Source: Saccharibacter sp. 17.LH.SD
Lineage (GTDB): Bacteria; Pseudomonadota; Alphaproteobacteria; Acetobacterales; Acetobacteraceae
Assembly: GCF_009834805.1 (NCBI RefSeq)
Contig: NZ_WVHO01000009.1
Location: 643,445 to 707,444 of the forward strand
DNA: 64,000 bases
Reading direction: 5' to 3'
The translations under genes were made by a program, and so were the position numbers. Positions 10,760-21,367 of the stretch are shown piece by piece (position 1 is the stretch's first letter; each line of letters opens with the position of its first letter). The notes under the pieces were generated by a model. It saw nothing but the letters and a program-made list of their open reading frames with translations, ran no database searches and was not told the DNA's origin.

Positions 10760-12034
10760 TTGTCCTTCCCATTTGCTGTGAATATGAAATTATTCTCGCT
10801 GTTGATGGCAATGGCCATCACCCCTAGTGATCATATTAGTGATAACGCGAGGACGTTTAAGGAGGCTTTAAAAGAAGCTGTTCCGCTGGCGGTTAGTACG
10901 AACTCGTCCACGATGAGTGGAATAGGGCCGTCCAATTTATCAGCCGTTGCTCCTGCCGTATCTGGAGCTGTCGCCGCATTGGATAAGACAGATTTTAATA
11001 AGACTTGGAGTGCTCAAGCATCAAGCAAACAGGCGGCTCTCTTAAGGGAAACTAAAACAAATCTTGATTATCTGCATATAGACTCAAAAATTTCGCCTCC
11101 TGATAGCGCGTATCAAGCCGAACATTCCCCAACGATAGCGCAGCTTTTAAATGCAGCGAACGCGGCTTACACGTTGGACCCTGCGGCTCCTAAAGGTTTG
11201 CATCCTTTTATTGCGAAGGGCGACCACCAGCAGTTGGCTGTTGTGAACCAAGTAGCAGGAATGTCCGCGCGTGTTTGGTTAAGTGATAAACGGCAAGTGA
11301 TTATTGCGTATTCAGGAACGTTTGGTGGCGATACACGAACCGTCAATATTGATCAGTGTCTTGGCCAGGTTATGGCTGATCTACCTTCTTTGGCAGGTCA
11401 GGTCGCGCAAGTGCAGAAAGATGCTGTCCGGTTTGCTGAATATGTTGTGCAACAGGCGCAACAGCAGGGGATTAGCTCTAATGATGTGTTTGTAACAGGG
11501 CATTCATTAGGTGGAGGGCAGGCTCAATACGTAGCACAGCAGACAGGGCTAGGTGGTGCTTCTTTTGATGGTATTGGTATTCCCACATCAGATACGGCTG
11601 TCGGTCATGGCGATAATTTCATTAGCTTTGATGTTTATGGTGATGTCTGGGGAAGTTACTCATCAGACGTTCAGGCTGATCAGCCTGTAGCACCTAATTT
11701 TACGCTAAAAGGTGGGGAGCTTCATCATTGGGGTCACCTCATTATGATTGGGGACCCGAAGGATCAGGTTGCGCTGCATCAGGACATATCAGCTACGGCA
11801 AGCAAAGGTGCTGGGGCTATTTTGGATAACTTCACCAAACATGCGCCAGAGTTTCATTATCCTGGAAACCAGGCGAAGGACTTGAATGTTGCGCTCTTCC
11901 CATGGTCTCAGGACCAGGACGCAGGTGGGAAGCTTCGCGGTAAGGTTTTTGACGTTGCGCAAAAGTCCATTGCACAGGCGATCAAAGCAGATCAGGAGAG
12001 GAAAGAATATCATTCCTCAGCCCTGCTGCCCTAA
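10760..12034 (+). CDS. lipase-like alpha/beta hydrolase (GHSLGG), possibly exported
   Basis: Up to 424 residues. The nucleophile elbow GHSLGG (Ser near residue 249) sits in VFVTGHSLGGGQAQ, as in class 3/DUF2974-like lipases. IIAYSGTFGGDT upstream resembles the strand-oxyanion segment of that group. The candidate start at 10760 is TTG; an ATG at 10784 (MKLFSLLMAMA) gives a short hydrophobic N-terminus. A purine-rich AAGAAAGG lies before the TTG. The region from residue 30 to 130 is Ala/Ser-rich and unrecognised. The substrate is unknown, and an effector role is only a guess. The next gene is a convergent lipoprotein. Confidence 0.75.
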   Translation: MSFPFAVNMKLFSLLMAMAITPSDHISDNARTFKEALKEAVPLAVSTNSSTMSGIGPSNLSAVAPAVSGAVAALDKTDFNKTWSAQASSKQAALLRETKTNLDYLHIDSKISPPDSAYQAEHSPTIAQLLNAANAAYTLDPAAPKGLHPFIAKGDHQQLAVVNQVAGMSARVWLSDKRQVIIAYSGTFGGDTRTVNIDQCLGQVMADLPSLAGQVAQVQKDAVRFAEYVVQQAQQQGISSNDVFVTGHSLGGGQAQYVAQQTGLGGASFDGIGIPTSDTAVGHGDNFISFDVYGDVWGSYSSDVQADQPVAPNFTLKGGELHHWGHLIMIGDPKDQVALHQDISATASKGAGAILDNFTKHAPEFHYPGNQAKDLNVALFPWSQDQDAGGKLRGKVFDVAQKSIAQAIKADQERKEYHSSALLP

Positions 12035-12069
12035 GAGCGGTTATTCTTTTAGGTGGTGAGTGATGGATA

Positions 12070-13182
12070 TCACTTGCCACCAGCAGAAATTGTCACGAGA
12101 GCACCTTTTTCTGTGCTTGTTTCAGCAAGAGCATTAATGAATTGGAGCATTGAGAAAGCTACTTTGCTTTGGAGGTCTTTCTTTGCAACCCAATACCAAT
12201 AACCTTCATATTTGATGGATACATAAACATTTGTTGGTTCAGCGGTGCTACAATGGATGATGATGGCAGGCCGGTCATTTGAATGGGTTGTGGTCGGAGC
12301 AACGACCCCCTGATCAACGAGTTTTTGAGGGACTTCCATAGAGCCTGCAATATCTTGCCAGATAGCGAGCATGGAACGCGTGATCATAGCGACTTGCCCA
12401 GGCTTTGAGGCTGTCTGACCGTAGACAATCTCAGCTTGTTCCGTGTTCGGAGGGATTTGGAGAGATTGTCTTACTTGGTCTTGTATTGATTTCAGCTCTG
12501 TATTGGCCGTTTTGGGCAGAAGCAAGAATGACCGTGCTGGTACGGCAGGCTTCGTTTTGCTTGCGGGTTCAGGAGGGAGTGTGAGGATGCTGAGGGCATT
12601 GTTTTTCTGTAATTCTTTAAGGGCCCGTAAGAGATACGTGAATCGTACGCTCGCTTGATGGGCATCATCTCCCCCCAGACTGCTTGTCGTGTTGCTTGCT
12701 CCTCCCATTGATTGCATGGTGAGCTGTAGAAGCGCGTCGACTGGGAGACCGCTCAGGATGAGAGGGAAGAGAACCGCCGGTGTGATAGGGCGTAGCACGT
12801 TATTGGCAAATTGTACCCCAGAGTAAGGCTGATATGTGACGGTGGGGTTATCAGAGTACGATAAACCGACAGAGCCTCCAATAAAGCTACTGGCTCCTGC
12901 ACCGTTCCATGGTGTCCCGCTAATATTGGCGGAGGCGTTACGAGAGAAAGAATAGCCAGAGATAATTTGTGATGTTTGTAATAATGTTGGGGACATTGAA
13001 TATCGTAATTGGACGATATTAAAGAGCATTTCTTGATTTTGTTGTTTCCCAATTTCTTTTTCATAATCCAGCCGATCACGCCGCATATTATGAGGGCCAA
13101 CAGAAGACGAGCAGGATGCGAGTAAAACTGTAAGAAATATCCAGCCTGACGTGGATTTTTTGCGCTTGATGGGGGGAAGCAT
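12070..13182 (-). CDS. lipoprotein of unknown function
   Basis: 370 residues. The N-terminus is basic (PIKRKKSTSGW), then comes a hydrophobic stretch and a lipobox LLASC with Cys24, so it is probably lipidated and membrane-anchored. The mature protein has a Gly/Ser-rich segment (about residues 80-120) and a conserved-looking end (IIIHCSTAEPTNVYVSIKYEGYW, where the longest identifiable unit is YVSIKYEGYWYWV). I recognise no domain. It converges with the lipase-like gene 35 bases away; a functional link is not shown. Confidence 0.7.
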   Translation of the reverse strand: MLPPIKRKKSTSGWIFLTVLLASCSSSVGPHNMRRDRLDYEKEIGKQQNQEMLFNIVQLRYSMSPTLLQTSQIISGYSFSRNASANISGTPWNGAGASSFIGGSVGLSYSDNPTVTYQPYSGVQFANNVLRPITPAVLFPLILSGLPVDALLQLTMQSMGGASNTTSSLGGDDAHQASVRFTYLLRALKELQKNNALSILTLPPEPASKTKPAVPARSFLLLPKTANTELKSIQDQVRQSLQIPPNTEQAEIVYGQTASKPGQVAMITRSMLAIWQDIAGSMEVPQKLVDQGVVAPTTTHSNDRPAIIIHCSTAEPTNVYVSIKYEGYWYWVAKKDLQSKVAFSMLQFINALAETSTEKGALVTISAGGK

Positions 13183-13246
13183 TGTCCGTGTAAGCCTTAG
13201 TGATTGATGGTGTGCGAGGACGTTTGAGTAAAAGAAAAGCGGCTTG

Positions 13247-13259
13247 GGTTATGATAACC
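13247..13259. promoter_or_regulatory. palindrome in the gap before hsdM, possible operator
   Basis: GGTTAT-G-ATAACC is a perfect palindrome with one central base. Its core TTATGATAA recurs at 13421-13429, 172 bases downstream and about 115 bases before the hsdM start. Paired similar sites could bind a repressor, but no regulator gene is adjacent. The rest of 13183-13542 shows no other clear element. Confidence 0.3.
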
Positions 13260-13542
13260 TAAATGAGTCGATAACATGCGTTGCGTTTGCTGTCGGGTTA
13301 ACATTTACCTGAGCGCGATCCGTTCATTGTTACAGGGGGTTCAGCACTGCCGTTCATTCTCACCTGTCTAAGGTTTGCAAGGCCAAATGTCACCCTATGT
13401 CTGGTTCAATAATAATCATGTTATGATAATAGGTCAGAAAAGGGTGGTTTTTTTGTAAGATGAGCCTCGCTTGGTTGGTGATGCGCCATGTGCGGCGTTA
13501 GCGACCAGGCCTTTCGCTATATTGCAACATAAGGATTTCATT

Positions 13543-15069
13543 GTGGCTGAACAAATTTCTCAAGAGACGATTAACAAAGCCCTTTGGAATGCGTGTGATA
13601 CGTTTCGTGGCACTGTCAGCTCTGACACCTATCGTGATTATGTGTTGACGATGCTGTTTCTAAAATACATTTCCGATGTGTGGCAGGATCATTATGACAA
13701 TTATCAAAAAGAATATGGTGATAATCCTGAACTGATAGAGGCGATGCTTCATCAGGAGCGTTTTGTTCTGCCCAAAGGGGCGGATTTCTACACGCTTTAT
13801 AAAGAACGTAACGCCCCTGGTAATGGTGAGCGGATTGATAAAGCTCTTCACGCTATTGAGGAAGCAAACGGGACCAAATTAAAGGATGCAGGGAAAAGCG
13901 TCTTCCAAGATATCAGTTTTAATTCTGATAAGCTGGGGGATGAAAAGCAGAAGAACATTATTCTGCGCCATTTGTTGGAAGATTTTTACAAAACCGAGCT
14001 GAATTTACGCCCTTCGCGCGTGGGGAATTTGGATGTCATCGGTAATGGCTATGAATATCTTATCGGGAAATTTGCCGCATATGGTGGGCAGAAGGCCGGG
14101 GAGTTCTATACGCCAGCCGAAGTAAGTGACGTGCTCTCCCGTCTGTTAGCGCCCCAGCCGGGAGAGATGATTTGTGACCCTACCTGTGGGTCGGCCTCTT
14201 TGCTGATGAAATGCGGTCGATATGTCACGAATCATTATAACCACAGCAAAGATTATGCTTTGTTCGGTCAGGAGGCGATTGGCTCCACATGGTCTTACGC
14301 CAAGATGAATATGTTCCTGCATGGGGAGGATAATCATCGCATTGAATGGGGCGACACGATACGCAACCCTAAATTATTGGATGACCAGGGCCATCTCATG
14401 CGTTTTGATGTGGTGACGGCTAACCCGCCCTTTAGTCTTGATAAATGGGGGCATGAGGAGGCGGAGCATGATCTTTTTCATCGCTTCTCGCGAGGGATCC
14501 CACCCAAAACGAAAGGGGATTATGCTTTCATTTTGCATATGATTGCGACGATGAAAGAACGTACGGGCCGGATGGGGATCATCGTGCCGCATGGCGTTTT
14601 GTTTCGCGGGAGTTCGGAAGGTAAAATTCGTCGAAAATTGATTGAAGAAAATTTATTGGATGCGGTGATAGGCCTGCCGGAAAAACTGTTCTTCGGCACG
14701 GGCATTCCGGCGGCGATTTTAGTGTTCCGCAAAGACCGTAAAACAAAGAATGTTCTGTTTATTGATGCCAGCCGGGAGTTTAAGGCGGGGAAAAACCATA
14801 ATTTATTAACCGAAGAAAATATTACGAAAATTGTGGATACGTATCGTGCACGGAAAGATGTGGAGAAATATGCTCATCTTGCTACGTGCGAAGAGATTAA
14901 AGAGAATGATTACAATCTGAATATTCCGCGTTACGTTGATACATTCGAGGCAGAGGAAGACATTGACCTGAACGCCGTGCGTGCTGAACGGGCCGAGATC
15001 AAGGCAGAACTGGCAACGTTAGAAGCGCAGATGGAGGCTTATTTGAAGGAGTTGGGTTATGCTTCCTGA
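13543..15069 (+). CDS. hsdM: type I restriction-modification, modification subunit HsdM (system 1)
   Basis: 508 residues from GTG 13543, chosen over an upstream in-frame GTG at 13471 because AAGGA lies 7 bases before it and the family begins with M-A-E-Q-type residues. It is an N6-adenine methyltransferase acting with HsdS. An N-terminal helical domain (TFRGTVSSDTYRDYVLTMLFLKYIS) is followed by the methylase core: GEFYTPAEVSDVL, the SAM-binding DPTCGSASLL and the catalytic NPPF (in VTANPPFSLDKWG). It looks intact. Its end overlaps hsdS by 11 bases. Confidence 0.95.
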   Translation: MAEQISQETINKALWNACDTFRGTVSSDTYRDYVLTMLFLKYISDVWQDHYDNYQKEYGDNPELIEAMLHQERFVLPKGADFYTLYKERNAPGNGERIDKALHAIEEANGTKLKDAGKSVFQDISFNSDKLGDEKQKNIILRHLLEDFYKTELNLRPSRVGNLDVIGNGYEYLIGKFAAYGGQKAGEFYTPAEVSDVLSRLLAPQPGEMICDPTCGSASLLMKCGRYVTNHYNHSKDYALFGQEAIGSTWSYAKMNMFLHGEDNHRIEWGDTIRNPKLLDDQGHLMRFDVVTANPPFSLDKWGHEEAEHDLFHRFSRGIPPKTKGDYAFILHMIATMKERTGRMGIIVPHGVLFRGSSEGKIRRKLIEENLLDAVIGLPEKLFFGTGIPAAILVFRKDRKTKNVLFIDASREFKAGKNHNLLTEENITKIVDTYRARKDVEKYAHLATCEEIKENDYNLNIPRYVDTFEAEEDIDLNAVRAERAEIKAELATLEAQMEAYLKELGYAS

Positions 15070-16180
15070 GGGGTGGAAACTAACGAGTGCAGGACGAGAA
15101 TGTTTTTCTATAGTCTCGGGGCGTAATAAACCGCAAGAATTCTCAGGTAATATTCCATGGATTACCCTTCCTGAAATTGCTGGATGTTATGTGCCATCAT
15201 ACAAACAGACCAAATATATTTCAAAAGATACTATACAAAAATCAGGAGCAAAGTTGGTACCGCAAGGTAGTGTCGTAATATCTATAGCTGGGGAACTAGG
15301 ATTAGTAGCGATTGCAAAATCTAGCGTAACATTAAATCAGCAATTGCATGCTTTTGTTTGTAAAAAAAGTATAAACAACGAATTTTTTGCACAGTATATT
15401 AGGATGCAGAAGAATTTTCTGTATCAAAGAGCTTCAAAGACTACCATCCCATATCTTAATAAAGAAAATTGTGAGTCTATACCTATTCTTCTCCCCCCTC
15501 TTCCTGAACAAAAGAAGATAGCGGCGATCCTTTCGACGTGGGATCGGGCGATTGAGGGGACGGAAAGGCTTCTGGCCAACAGCCAAAAGCAGAAGAAAGC
15601 CCTCATGCAGCAACTTCTCACCGGCAAAAAACGTCTGCCTGATTTTGCTGGGGAGTGGGCAATTAAAAAGCTCGACGATATTGCCAATATTCAAACAGGA
15701 AGTTCCAATCGCCAAGATGCGTCTTCTAATGGAATATATACTTTCTTTGATCGTTCTGAGGAGATTAGAAAAAGCAACAGATATCTATTTGACTGCGAAG
15801 CAGTCATCGTTCCTGGGGAAGGACAGAATTTCATACCTAAATATTTTTTTGGAAAATTTGATCTTCATCAAAGAACTTATGCTATTTCAGGCTTCCGTGA
15901 ATGCGATGGGAAGTTTATTTTCTATTTAATTAGCCATAATAAGGCATATTTTCTCGCACAAGCTGTGGGTTCGACTGTTAAATCATTACGCTTACCAATG
16001 TTTCAAAAAATGACTTTGGAGTTTCCCCCCCTCCCAGAACAAAAAGCCATAGCCGCCGTTCTCACCACAGCAGATAATGAAATCACAACCATTGAGGTTG
16101 ATCTTGCGCGTTTACGCCAAGAGAAAAAGGCGCTGATGCAGCAGCTTTTGACGGGTAAACGTCGAGTGACGATTGACTAG
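15059..16180 (+). CDS. hsdS: type I restriction-modification, specificity subunit HsdS (system 1)
   Basis: 373 residues with two target-recognition domains (about 1-150 and 205-330), each followed by a conserved helical spacer. The spacers end in the near-identical QKKALMQQLLTGKKRL and EKKALMQQLLTGKRRV, which mark the repeat. Both domains carry the PPLPEQKxIAA motif. It picks the DNA target for HsdM and HsdR. The recognition domains are AT-rich compared with the spacers, as expected for frequently exchanged segments. Confidence 0.94.
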   Translation: MLPEGWKLTSAGRECFSIVSGRNKPQEFSGNIPWITLPEIAGCYVPSYKQTKYISKDTIQKSGAKLVPQGSVVISIAGELGLVAIAKSSVTLNQQLHAFVCKKSINNEFFAQYIRMQKNFLYQRASKTTIPYLNKENCESIPILLPPLPEQKKIAAILSTWDRAIEGTERLLANSQKQKKALMQQLLTGKKRLPDFAGEWAIKKLDDIANIQTGSSNRQDASSNGIYTFFDRSEEIRKSNRYLFDCEAVIVPGEGQNFIPKYFFGKFDLHQRTYAISGFRECDGKFIFYLISHNKAYFLAQAVGSTVKSLRLPMFQKMTLEFPPLPEQKAIAAVLTTADNEITTIEVDLARLRQEKKALMQQLLTGKRRVTID

Positions 16181-16210
16181 CGCTTTTTAATGTTAGGATA
16201 GTGATCCCTT

Positions 16211-19200
16211 ATGTCCTCCGCTCCACGGTTTCAGGAAGAATATAGCGCCAAATTGCCCGCTCTGGCGTTGCTGAGCACGCTTGGCTGGCATTTTTTACCG
16301 CCTTCTGAAGCCTTGGCCTTGCGTGGGGGAGATCAAGGGGCGGTGGTGCTGGGCTCGCTTTTGAGGGAAGAACTTCAGAAGCGTCGCTTTGTCTTTGAGG
16401 GGCGCGCGCATGCTTTGTCGGACCAAGCGATAAATCGCCTCATCTCCATTGTCTCCCAGCCGGACTTTGTGTCTGGCTTGCGGGATGCGAATGAGAAAAT
16501 GACCACGCATCTGCTCTACGGCATTGCCGTGACAGAGTTTATTGATGGCCGTAAAGCGACCCCGACCATTGAGTTGATTGACTGGCATAATCCAGATCAA
16601 AATAGTTTTACCTTTACGGAAGAATTCAGCGTTACCCGTACAGACCAAACGCAAACCCGCCGGCCGGATATTGTGTGTTTCGTCAATGGGATTCCCTTGG
16701 CAGTGATTGAGGCGAAACGCCCAGATGGTCAGCCGGGGAAGGGGCCAACGGTTGAGGCGGGTATCTCTCAAACTCTGCGGAATCAGCGAAAAGATGAAAT
16801 TCCACAGCTTTTTGCTTATAGCCAGTTGCTGCTGTCCATCACGGGTTATGAGGGACGTTATGGCACCTGTGGCACCCCACTAAAATTTTGGGCCTCATGG
16901 ACGGAGGAAGATATTCCAGAAAGAGAGATGGAGCGCCTTAAAAACACACCACTCTCTACAGCACAAAAAGATATACTTTTTCGAGAGCGTAAAAAACTGA
17001 TCGTGCATGGTTTGATACTTGGTCTTCTCGCCCCTTAGTCGTGACGCATCAAGACCGGCTTTTGATCGGGTTGCTCTCACCTCAACGTTTATTGGAGATG
17101 ACGCGGTTTTTCACGCTGGTAGACCGCAAAAACGGCAAGATCATCGCTCGATATCAGCAGGTTTTTGGCATTAAGCGTTTGTTGGAGCGTATTAAGTCCC
17201 GCCGTCATGATGGTGGGCGTGAGGGCGGGGTTGTTTGGCATACAACGGGGTCTGGTAAGTCCTTCACGATGGTGTTCCTCAGCCGTGCGCTTATTTTGGA
17301 CGAGGCGTTGAAGCAATGCCGTATTTTAGTGGTGACGGACCGTAAAGATTTGGAGCGCCAACTCAGTACGACGTTTTCGACAGGCGGGGAGTTGGCCGAT
17401 AAAAAAGATAAGCAAGAGGCGTTAGCTACGTCGGGCCGGCGTTTGGCACAGCAGATTGGGCATGGGAATGAGCGTATTATCTTCTCGCTCATCAATAAAT
17501 TTCATACCGCTACAGGGTATCCCGAATGCCATAATGACAGTGCGGATATTATTGTGTTGGTGGATGAGGGCCATCGTAGCCAGGGCGGTGAAAATCATGC
17601 CCGCATGAAACATGCTTTGCCGAATGCTGCTTTTATCGCTTTTACTGGTACGCCTTTATTGAAAGGTAGCGCGACGACGAGCCGTTTTGGCAAACTTATT
17701 CATTCTTATACCATGCAGCAGGCTGTGGCGGATGGCACCGTTACCCCGTTGTTATATGAGGAACGTAGGCCGGATTTAGAGGTGAATGACCGCGCTATTG
17801 ATGCCTGGTTTGAGCGCATCACACAGGGGTTAACAGAGCCGCAAGTGACGGACCTTAAAAAGCGTTTTGCTCGGGCCAATCAGCTCTATAAAGCAGATGA
17901 TCGCATCCGATTGATTGCGATGGATCTGGCGACGCATTTTGACAATAATATTGATAAAGATCTCAAAGGGATGCTGGCGTGTGACAGTAAGCTCTCCGCT
18001 ATTCGATACAAGCAATATCTTGATGATGTCGGGTTGTTTGAAAGCGCTATTGTGATGAGCCCCCCTGATACACGTGAAGGGCATACGGAGGTTGATGAGT
18101 GCAAACAACCCGAGATTCAACGTTGGTGGAAGGAGAATGTGGGAGACCAGAATGAGGATGACTATACGCGGGATGTTATTGAGCGTTTTGAAAAAGACCC
18201 CAATCTGAAATTAATTATTGTTGTTGATAAATTATTGACGGGTTTTGATGAACCTAAGAATACTGTGCTGTATATCGATAAGCCTTTGAAACAGCATAAC
18301 CTGCTGCAAGCTATTGCCCGTGTGAACCGTTTGCATGACCAAAAGAAGCATGGAGTGCTGATTGATTATCGCGGTATTTTAGCGGAGCTTGATACAACCT
18401 TGGCGAAATATGAGGAGCTCGCCGCAAAAAATGTTGGTGGGTATGACCCCAATGATCTCGCTGGGTTATATCGTCAAATGGGTGTGGAATATCGCGAACT
18501 CCCGGCTTTATATAAGGCGCTCTGGGATGTATTCGATGGTGTGAAGAATACAAGCGACTTTCAGCAGCTGCGGTCTGTGTTGGTTCCTCGTATGGAAGAG
18601 GAGCATGGCCAGATGGTGGATGTTAATCTGAAACGGCGTGATGATTTCTATGAAGTATTGGCAAAGTTTGCTGCTTGTTTAAAAGTTGCGTTGCAATCTG
18701 TTGCTTTCTTTGAGGATACGAGTTTCACGGAGGAGGACCGTCGTAATTACAAAGAGACGTTAAAGCAGATGACCAGTCTGCGTCAGATGATCTTACAAGA
18801 TACAGGCGAGACGATCGATTTTGATCATTATGCCGAGCAGGTGAAGAAGCTGCTTGATCGGCATGTGGCGGGTGTGACAGTTCATGACTCTGAAGGGGTC
18901 TATGCGGTTGGCCGTATGGGGCAGAGACCAGAGGATGCGCCAGTAGAAAATTGGAGCGAAGAAAAAACGCGCAATGAGGCTGATCTCATTCGTTCTCGTG
19001 TGACGAAAGTCATTGAATATGACATGCAAGATGACCCTTATGCACAGGAAGCTTTCTCCAGCTTATTACGAAAAGTTATTGAAGAAACAGAAAGCCTATT
19101 TGACCATCCCTTAAAACAATTCATGCTTTTTAAAGAGTTTGAAGAGCAGGTTGAGCAGCGAAAATTGGATGATATTCCTTCTGTTTTTGATGGGCACCGT

Positions 19201-19500
19201 CATGCGCAATCTTATTACGGGGTGTTAATAAGAGCGCTTCCCGATATTTTCAATCATAAGCGAACGGAGGCTGAACAGCAGTCTTGGATTGATTTGGCCT
19301 TTAAGATGGATCGCATTGTCGATAAGGCTGTTCGAGAAAATTCGCTTAATCGTACGGATATGGAAAGAACAGTACGCAAAGAGCTGCTTCCTTTATTATT
19401 TACAATGGGGCAGAAGGTGGGTTTTGGGGTGGATAAGGCCCAAGAGATACTTGAACAGGTGATACAAATCATGCGCGTGGGTTCCATGGAGGCACCATAA
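16211..19500 (+). pseudogene. hsdR: type I restriction subunit HsdR (system 1), split by a -1 frameshift at an A6 run
   Basis: Two open frames together make one HsdR of about 1,096 residues. The first (16211-17038, 275 residues) carries the nuclease motif RRPDIVCF...AVIEAKRP. The second (open from 16993; apparent GTG start at 17041, to 19500) carries the helicase motor with HTTGSGKSF (Walker A), LVDEGHRS and later motifs. At 16991-16996 the run is A6; adding one A joins RERKK to TDRAWFDTWSSRPLVVTHQDR, a continuous family-like sequence, with no other break seen. The frame is therefore lost by one base, separating nuclease from motor. It may be decay, slipped-strand switching or a sequencing error. 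hsdM and hsdS upstream look whole. Confidence 0.88.
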
Positions 19501-19502
19501 GG

Positions 19503-20255
19503 TTGAGCAGGATGGAACGAGTATTATTCTATGGTGGAGAACCTATCCGTATCACACTCATACCGTGCACGCGCTTACGCACAAAGTTGCGTATTAAAGT
19601 CCAGCCAGATCTGAGTGTTCAGGTTATTGTTCCAGAAGGTACATCGGAGGTCGATTTAGAGCATGCGTTACGCCAAAAAACGCGGTGGATTTGGCAGAAA
19701 TTACAGGGTTTCAAGTCTGTTCAAGAACATGTGATCCCGCGTGATTATGTTAGCGGAGAAAGCCATTTCTATCTCTGGCGGCGGCATGTTTTAAAAATAT
19801 ATCATCTGCCTGATGCTCCTGAGAGAGTGAGGATGTTCCGCAGTCAAATAGAAATATCAGTCCAGAAGCGTCATGCTTTACGCATCCAAAAGCTGTTGGA
19901 ATTATGGTATTTTACACGGGCACAAGAGGTATTTCGTGCACGTCTGAATGTATTTCTCCCGTCAATGCGTTGGGTCATACGTTCCCCTGAGTTGAAATTA
20001 CAGGTCATGCGGATGCAGTGGGGAAATTGCTCGCCAGAAGGTGATATCATTACCCTTAACCCATATTTGGTAAAAGCCCCGCGTGATTGTATTGATTACG
20101 TCATTTTACATGAGATGTGCCATTTAAAGGAACATAACCATGGTCCTGGTTTTTGGCAGCTTCTCGGGTATGTCATGCCAGATTGGAAGCGCCATAAAGC
20201 ACGACTGGATGAGATGGCTGAATTACTCCTAGGGAGCCATAGTTTTTTACGCTGA
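19503..20255 (+). CDS. YgjP/SprT-like zinc metallopeptidase (DUF45) linked to the type I locus
   Basis: 250 residues. The zinc site HEMCHLKEHNHGPGFW (HExxH, then a distal His) near residue 200 and the W-x-K-rich N-terminal half are typical of the YgjP/DUF45 metal-dependent hydrolases. Such genes are often found next to type I hsdR genes; their role there is not established. It starts 2 bases after the hsdR stop with TTG (an in-frame ATG follows at 19512), so it belongs to the same transcript. Confidence 0.85.
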   Translation: MSRMERVLFYGGEPIRITLIPCTRLRTKLRIKVQPDLSVQVIVPEGTSEVDLEHALRQKTRWIWQKLQGFKSVQEHVIPRDYVSGESHFYLWRRHVLKIYHLPDAPERVRMFRSQIEISVQKRHALRIQKLLELWYFTRAQEVFRARLNVFLPSMRWVIRSPELKLQVMRMQWGNCSPEGDIITLNPYLVKAPRDCIDYVILHEMCHLKEHNHGPGFWQLLGYVMPDWKRHKARLDEMAELLLGSHSFLR

Positions 20256-20433
20256 TGCAGCGTTGGATTATTCTCTCTGTCTCATGTTCGGCGTATAAAA
20301 TGCCGCCATGGTGAAAACGGCCACTATGATATGATTTAAGTGCGATATAGTAACGAAATCACGAAAATATGATTGGCGACTCTTTCCAAAAAATGCCCTT
20401 CTTTATTTAAGGATCTTTAAGAGGGGCGCCGCT

Positions 20434-21255
20434 ATGTTACGTCGCGTATTTCCACTTACGAGGGGGCGTGTTGTTGGGTTTTCTTTCCTTGTAGGGCTTG
20501 CCATTGTTTCTCTCATGGTGGTGCTTCCTGGGAATGGGGCGGCAGATACGGCATCATCAAAAACGATCACACCGACGGTTATTCTCGTTCATGGTGCGTT
20601 TGCTGATGGGTCTAGTTGGAGCGGGGTTATCCAGCGTCTCGAGAGAGCGGGTATTCGGTCCGTAGCGGTGCAAAACCCCTTAACGTCGTTGGATGATGAT
20701 GTTGCTGTAACGAAGCGTGCCATTGCGCAAGCCCCAGGGCCGGTTGTGTTGGTGGGGCATAGTTGGGCGGGTATGGTGATTACCCAAGCAGGGGATGACC
20801 CTAAAGTGAAGGCACTGGTTTATGTGGCGGCCTTTGCGCCGGATAAGGGTGAAAATGTCGTTGCGATTGAAAAGAGAGGCCCGAAAGGTCTGGGTAATCC
20901 CCAGATTGTGAAAGATGATTTCAATTTCCTTCATTTGACATCAGATAGTTTTGTGCGGGACTTTGCGGCGGATATTCCACAAGAGCAAGCGAGAGTTCTT
21001 TCTGCTGTTCAGGGACCATGGGCCGAAAAAGCGCTCTTGCAGCCTGTAACATACGCAGCGTGGGAAACTAAGCCTTCGTGGGATATCGTTACGGAAGACG
21101 ACCATATGATTTCGCCACTTTTACAGGAGACGATGGCTGCGCATATTAAGGCCCATACGTTACGGATTAAATCGAGCCACGTGGTCATGATAAGCCATCC
21201 TCGTGAGGTGACGGCAGAGATTATGAATGCCGTAGCGTATGTTAAAACGCACTGA
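20434..21255 (+). CDS. exported alpha/beta hydrolase
   Basis: 273 residues. Residues 1-40 form a signal peptide or membrane anchor (basic MLRRVFPLTRGR, then a long hydrophobic stretch and GNGAADTA). The fold begins at PTVILVHGAFADGSSW (oxyanion HG), the nucleophile is in VLVGHSWAG, the acid probably in TEDDHMI, and the histidine in SSHVVMISHP. This pattern matches the small EstC/salicylate-esterase-like hydrolases. It is monocistronic, and the substrate is unknown. Confidence 0.88.
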   Translation: MLRRVFPLTRGRVVGFSFLVGLAIVSLMVVLPGNGAADTASSKTITPTVILVHGAFADGSSWSGVIQRLERAGIRSVAVQNPLTSLDDDVAVTKRAIAQAPGPVVLVGHSWAGMVITQAGDDPKVKALVYVAAFAPDKGENVVAIEKRGPKGLGNPQIVKDDFNFLHLTSDSFVRDFAADIPQEQARVLSAVQGPWAEKALLQPVTYAAWETKPSWDIVTEDDHMISPLLQETMAAHIKAHTLRIKSSHVVMISHPREVTAEIMNAVAYVKTH

Positions 21256-21367
21256 ATGCAAGGCTGAGAGTAGGGTATCGGGGACGTTCTTTTGCAAGGT
21301 AGTGATAGACGTTTTTCGGTGGTGCCTTTATAAGGAAAGTGAGTAATTTCCGGAGACAGGGACGACG

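Noticed and set aside
21256..21367. Glycine riboswitch in the glyA leader
   Set aside because: Too short (112 bases) and I cannot find the conserved paired elements.
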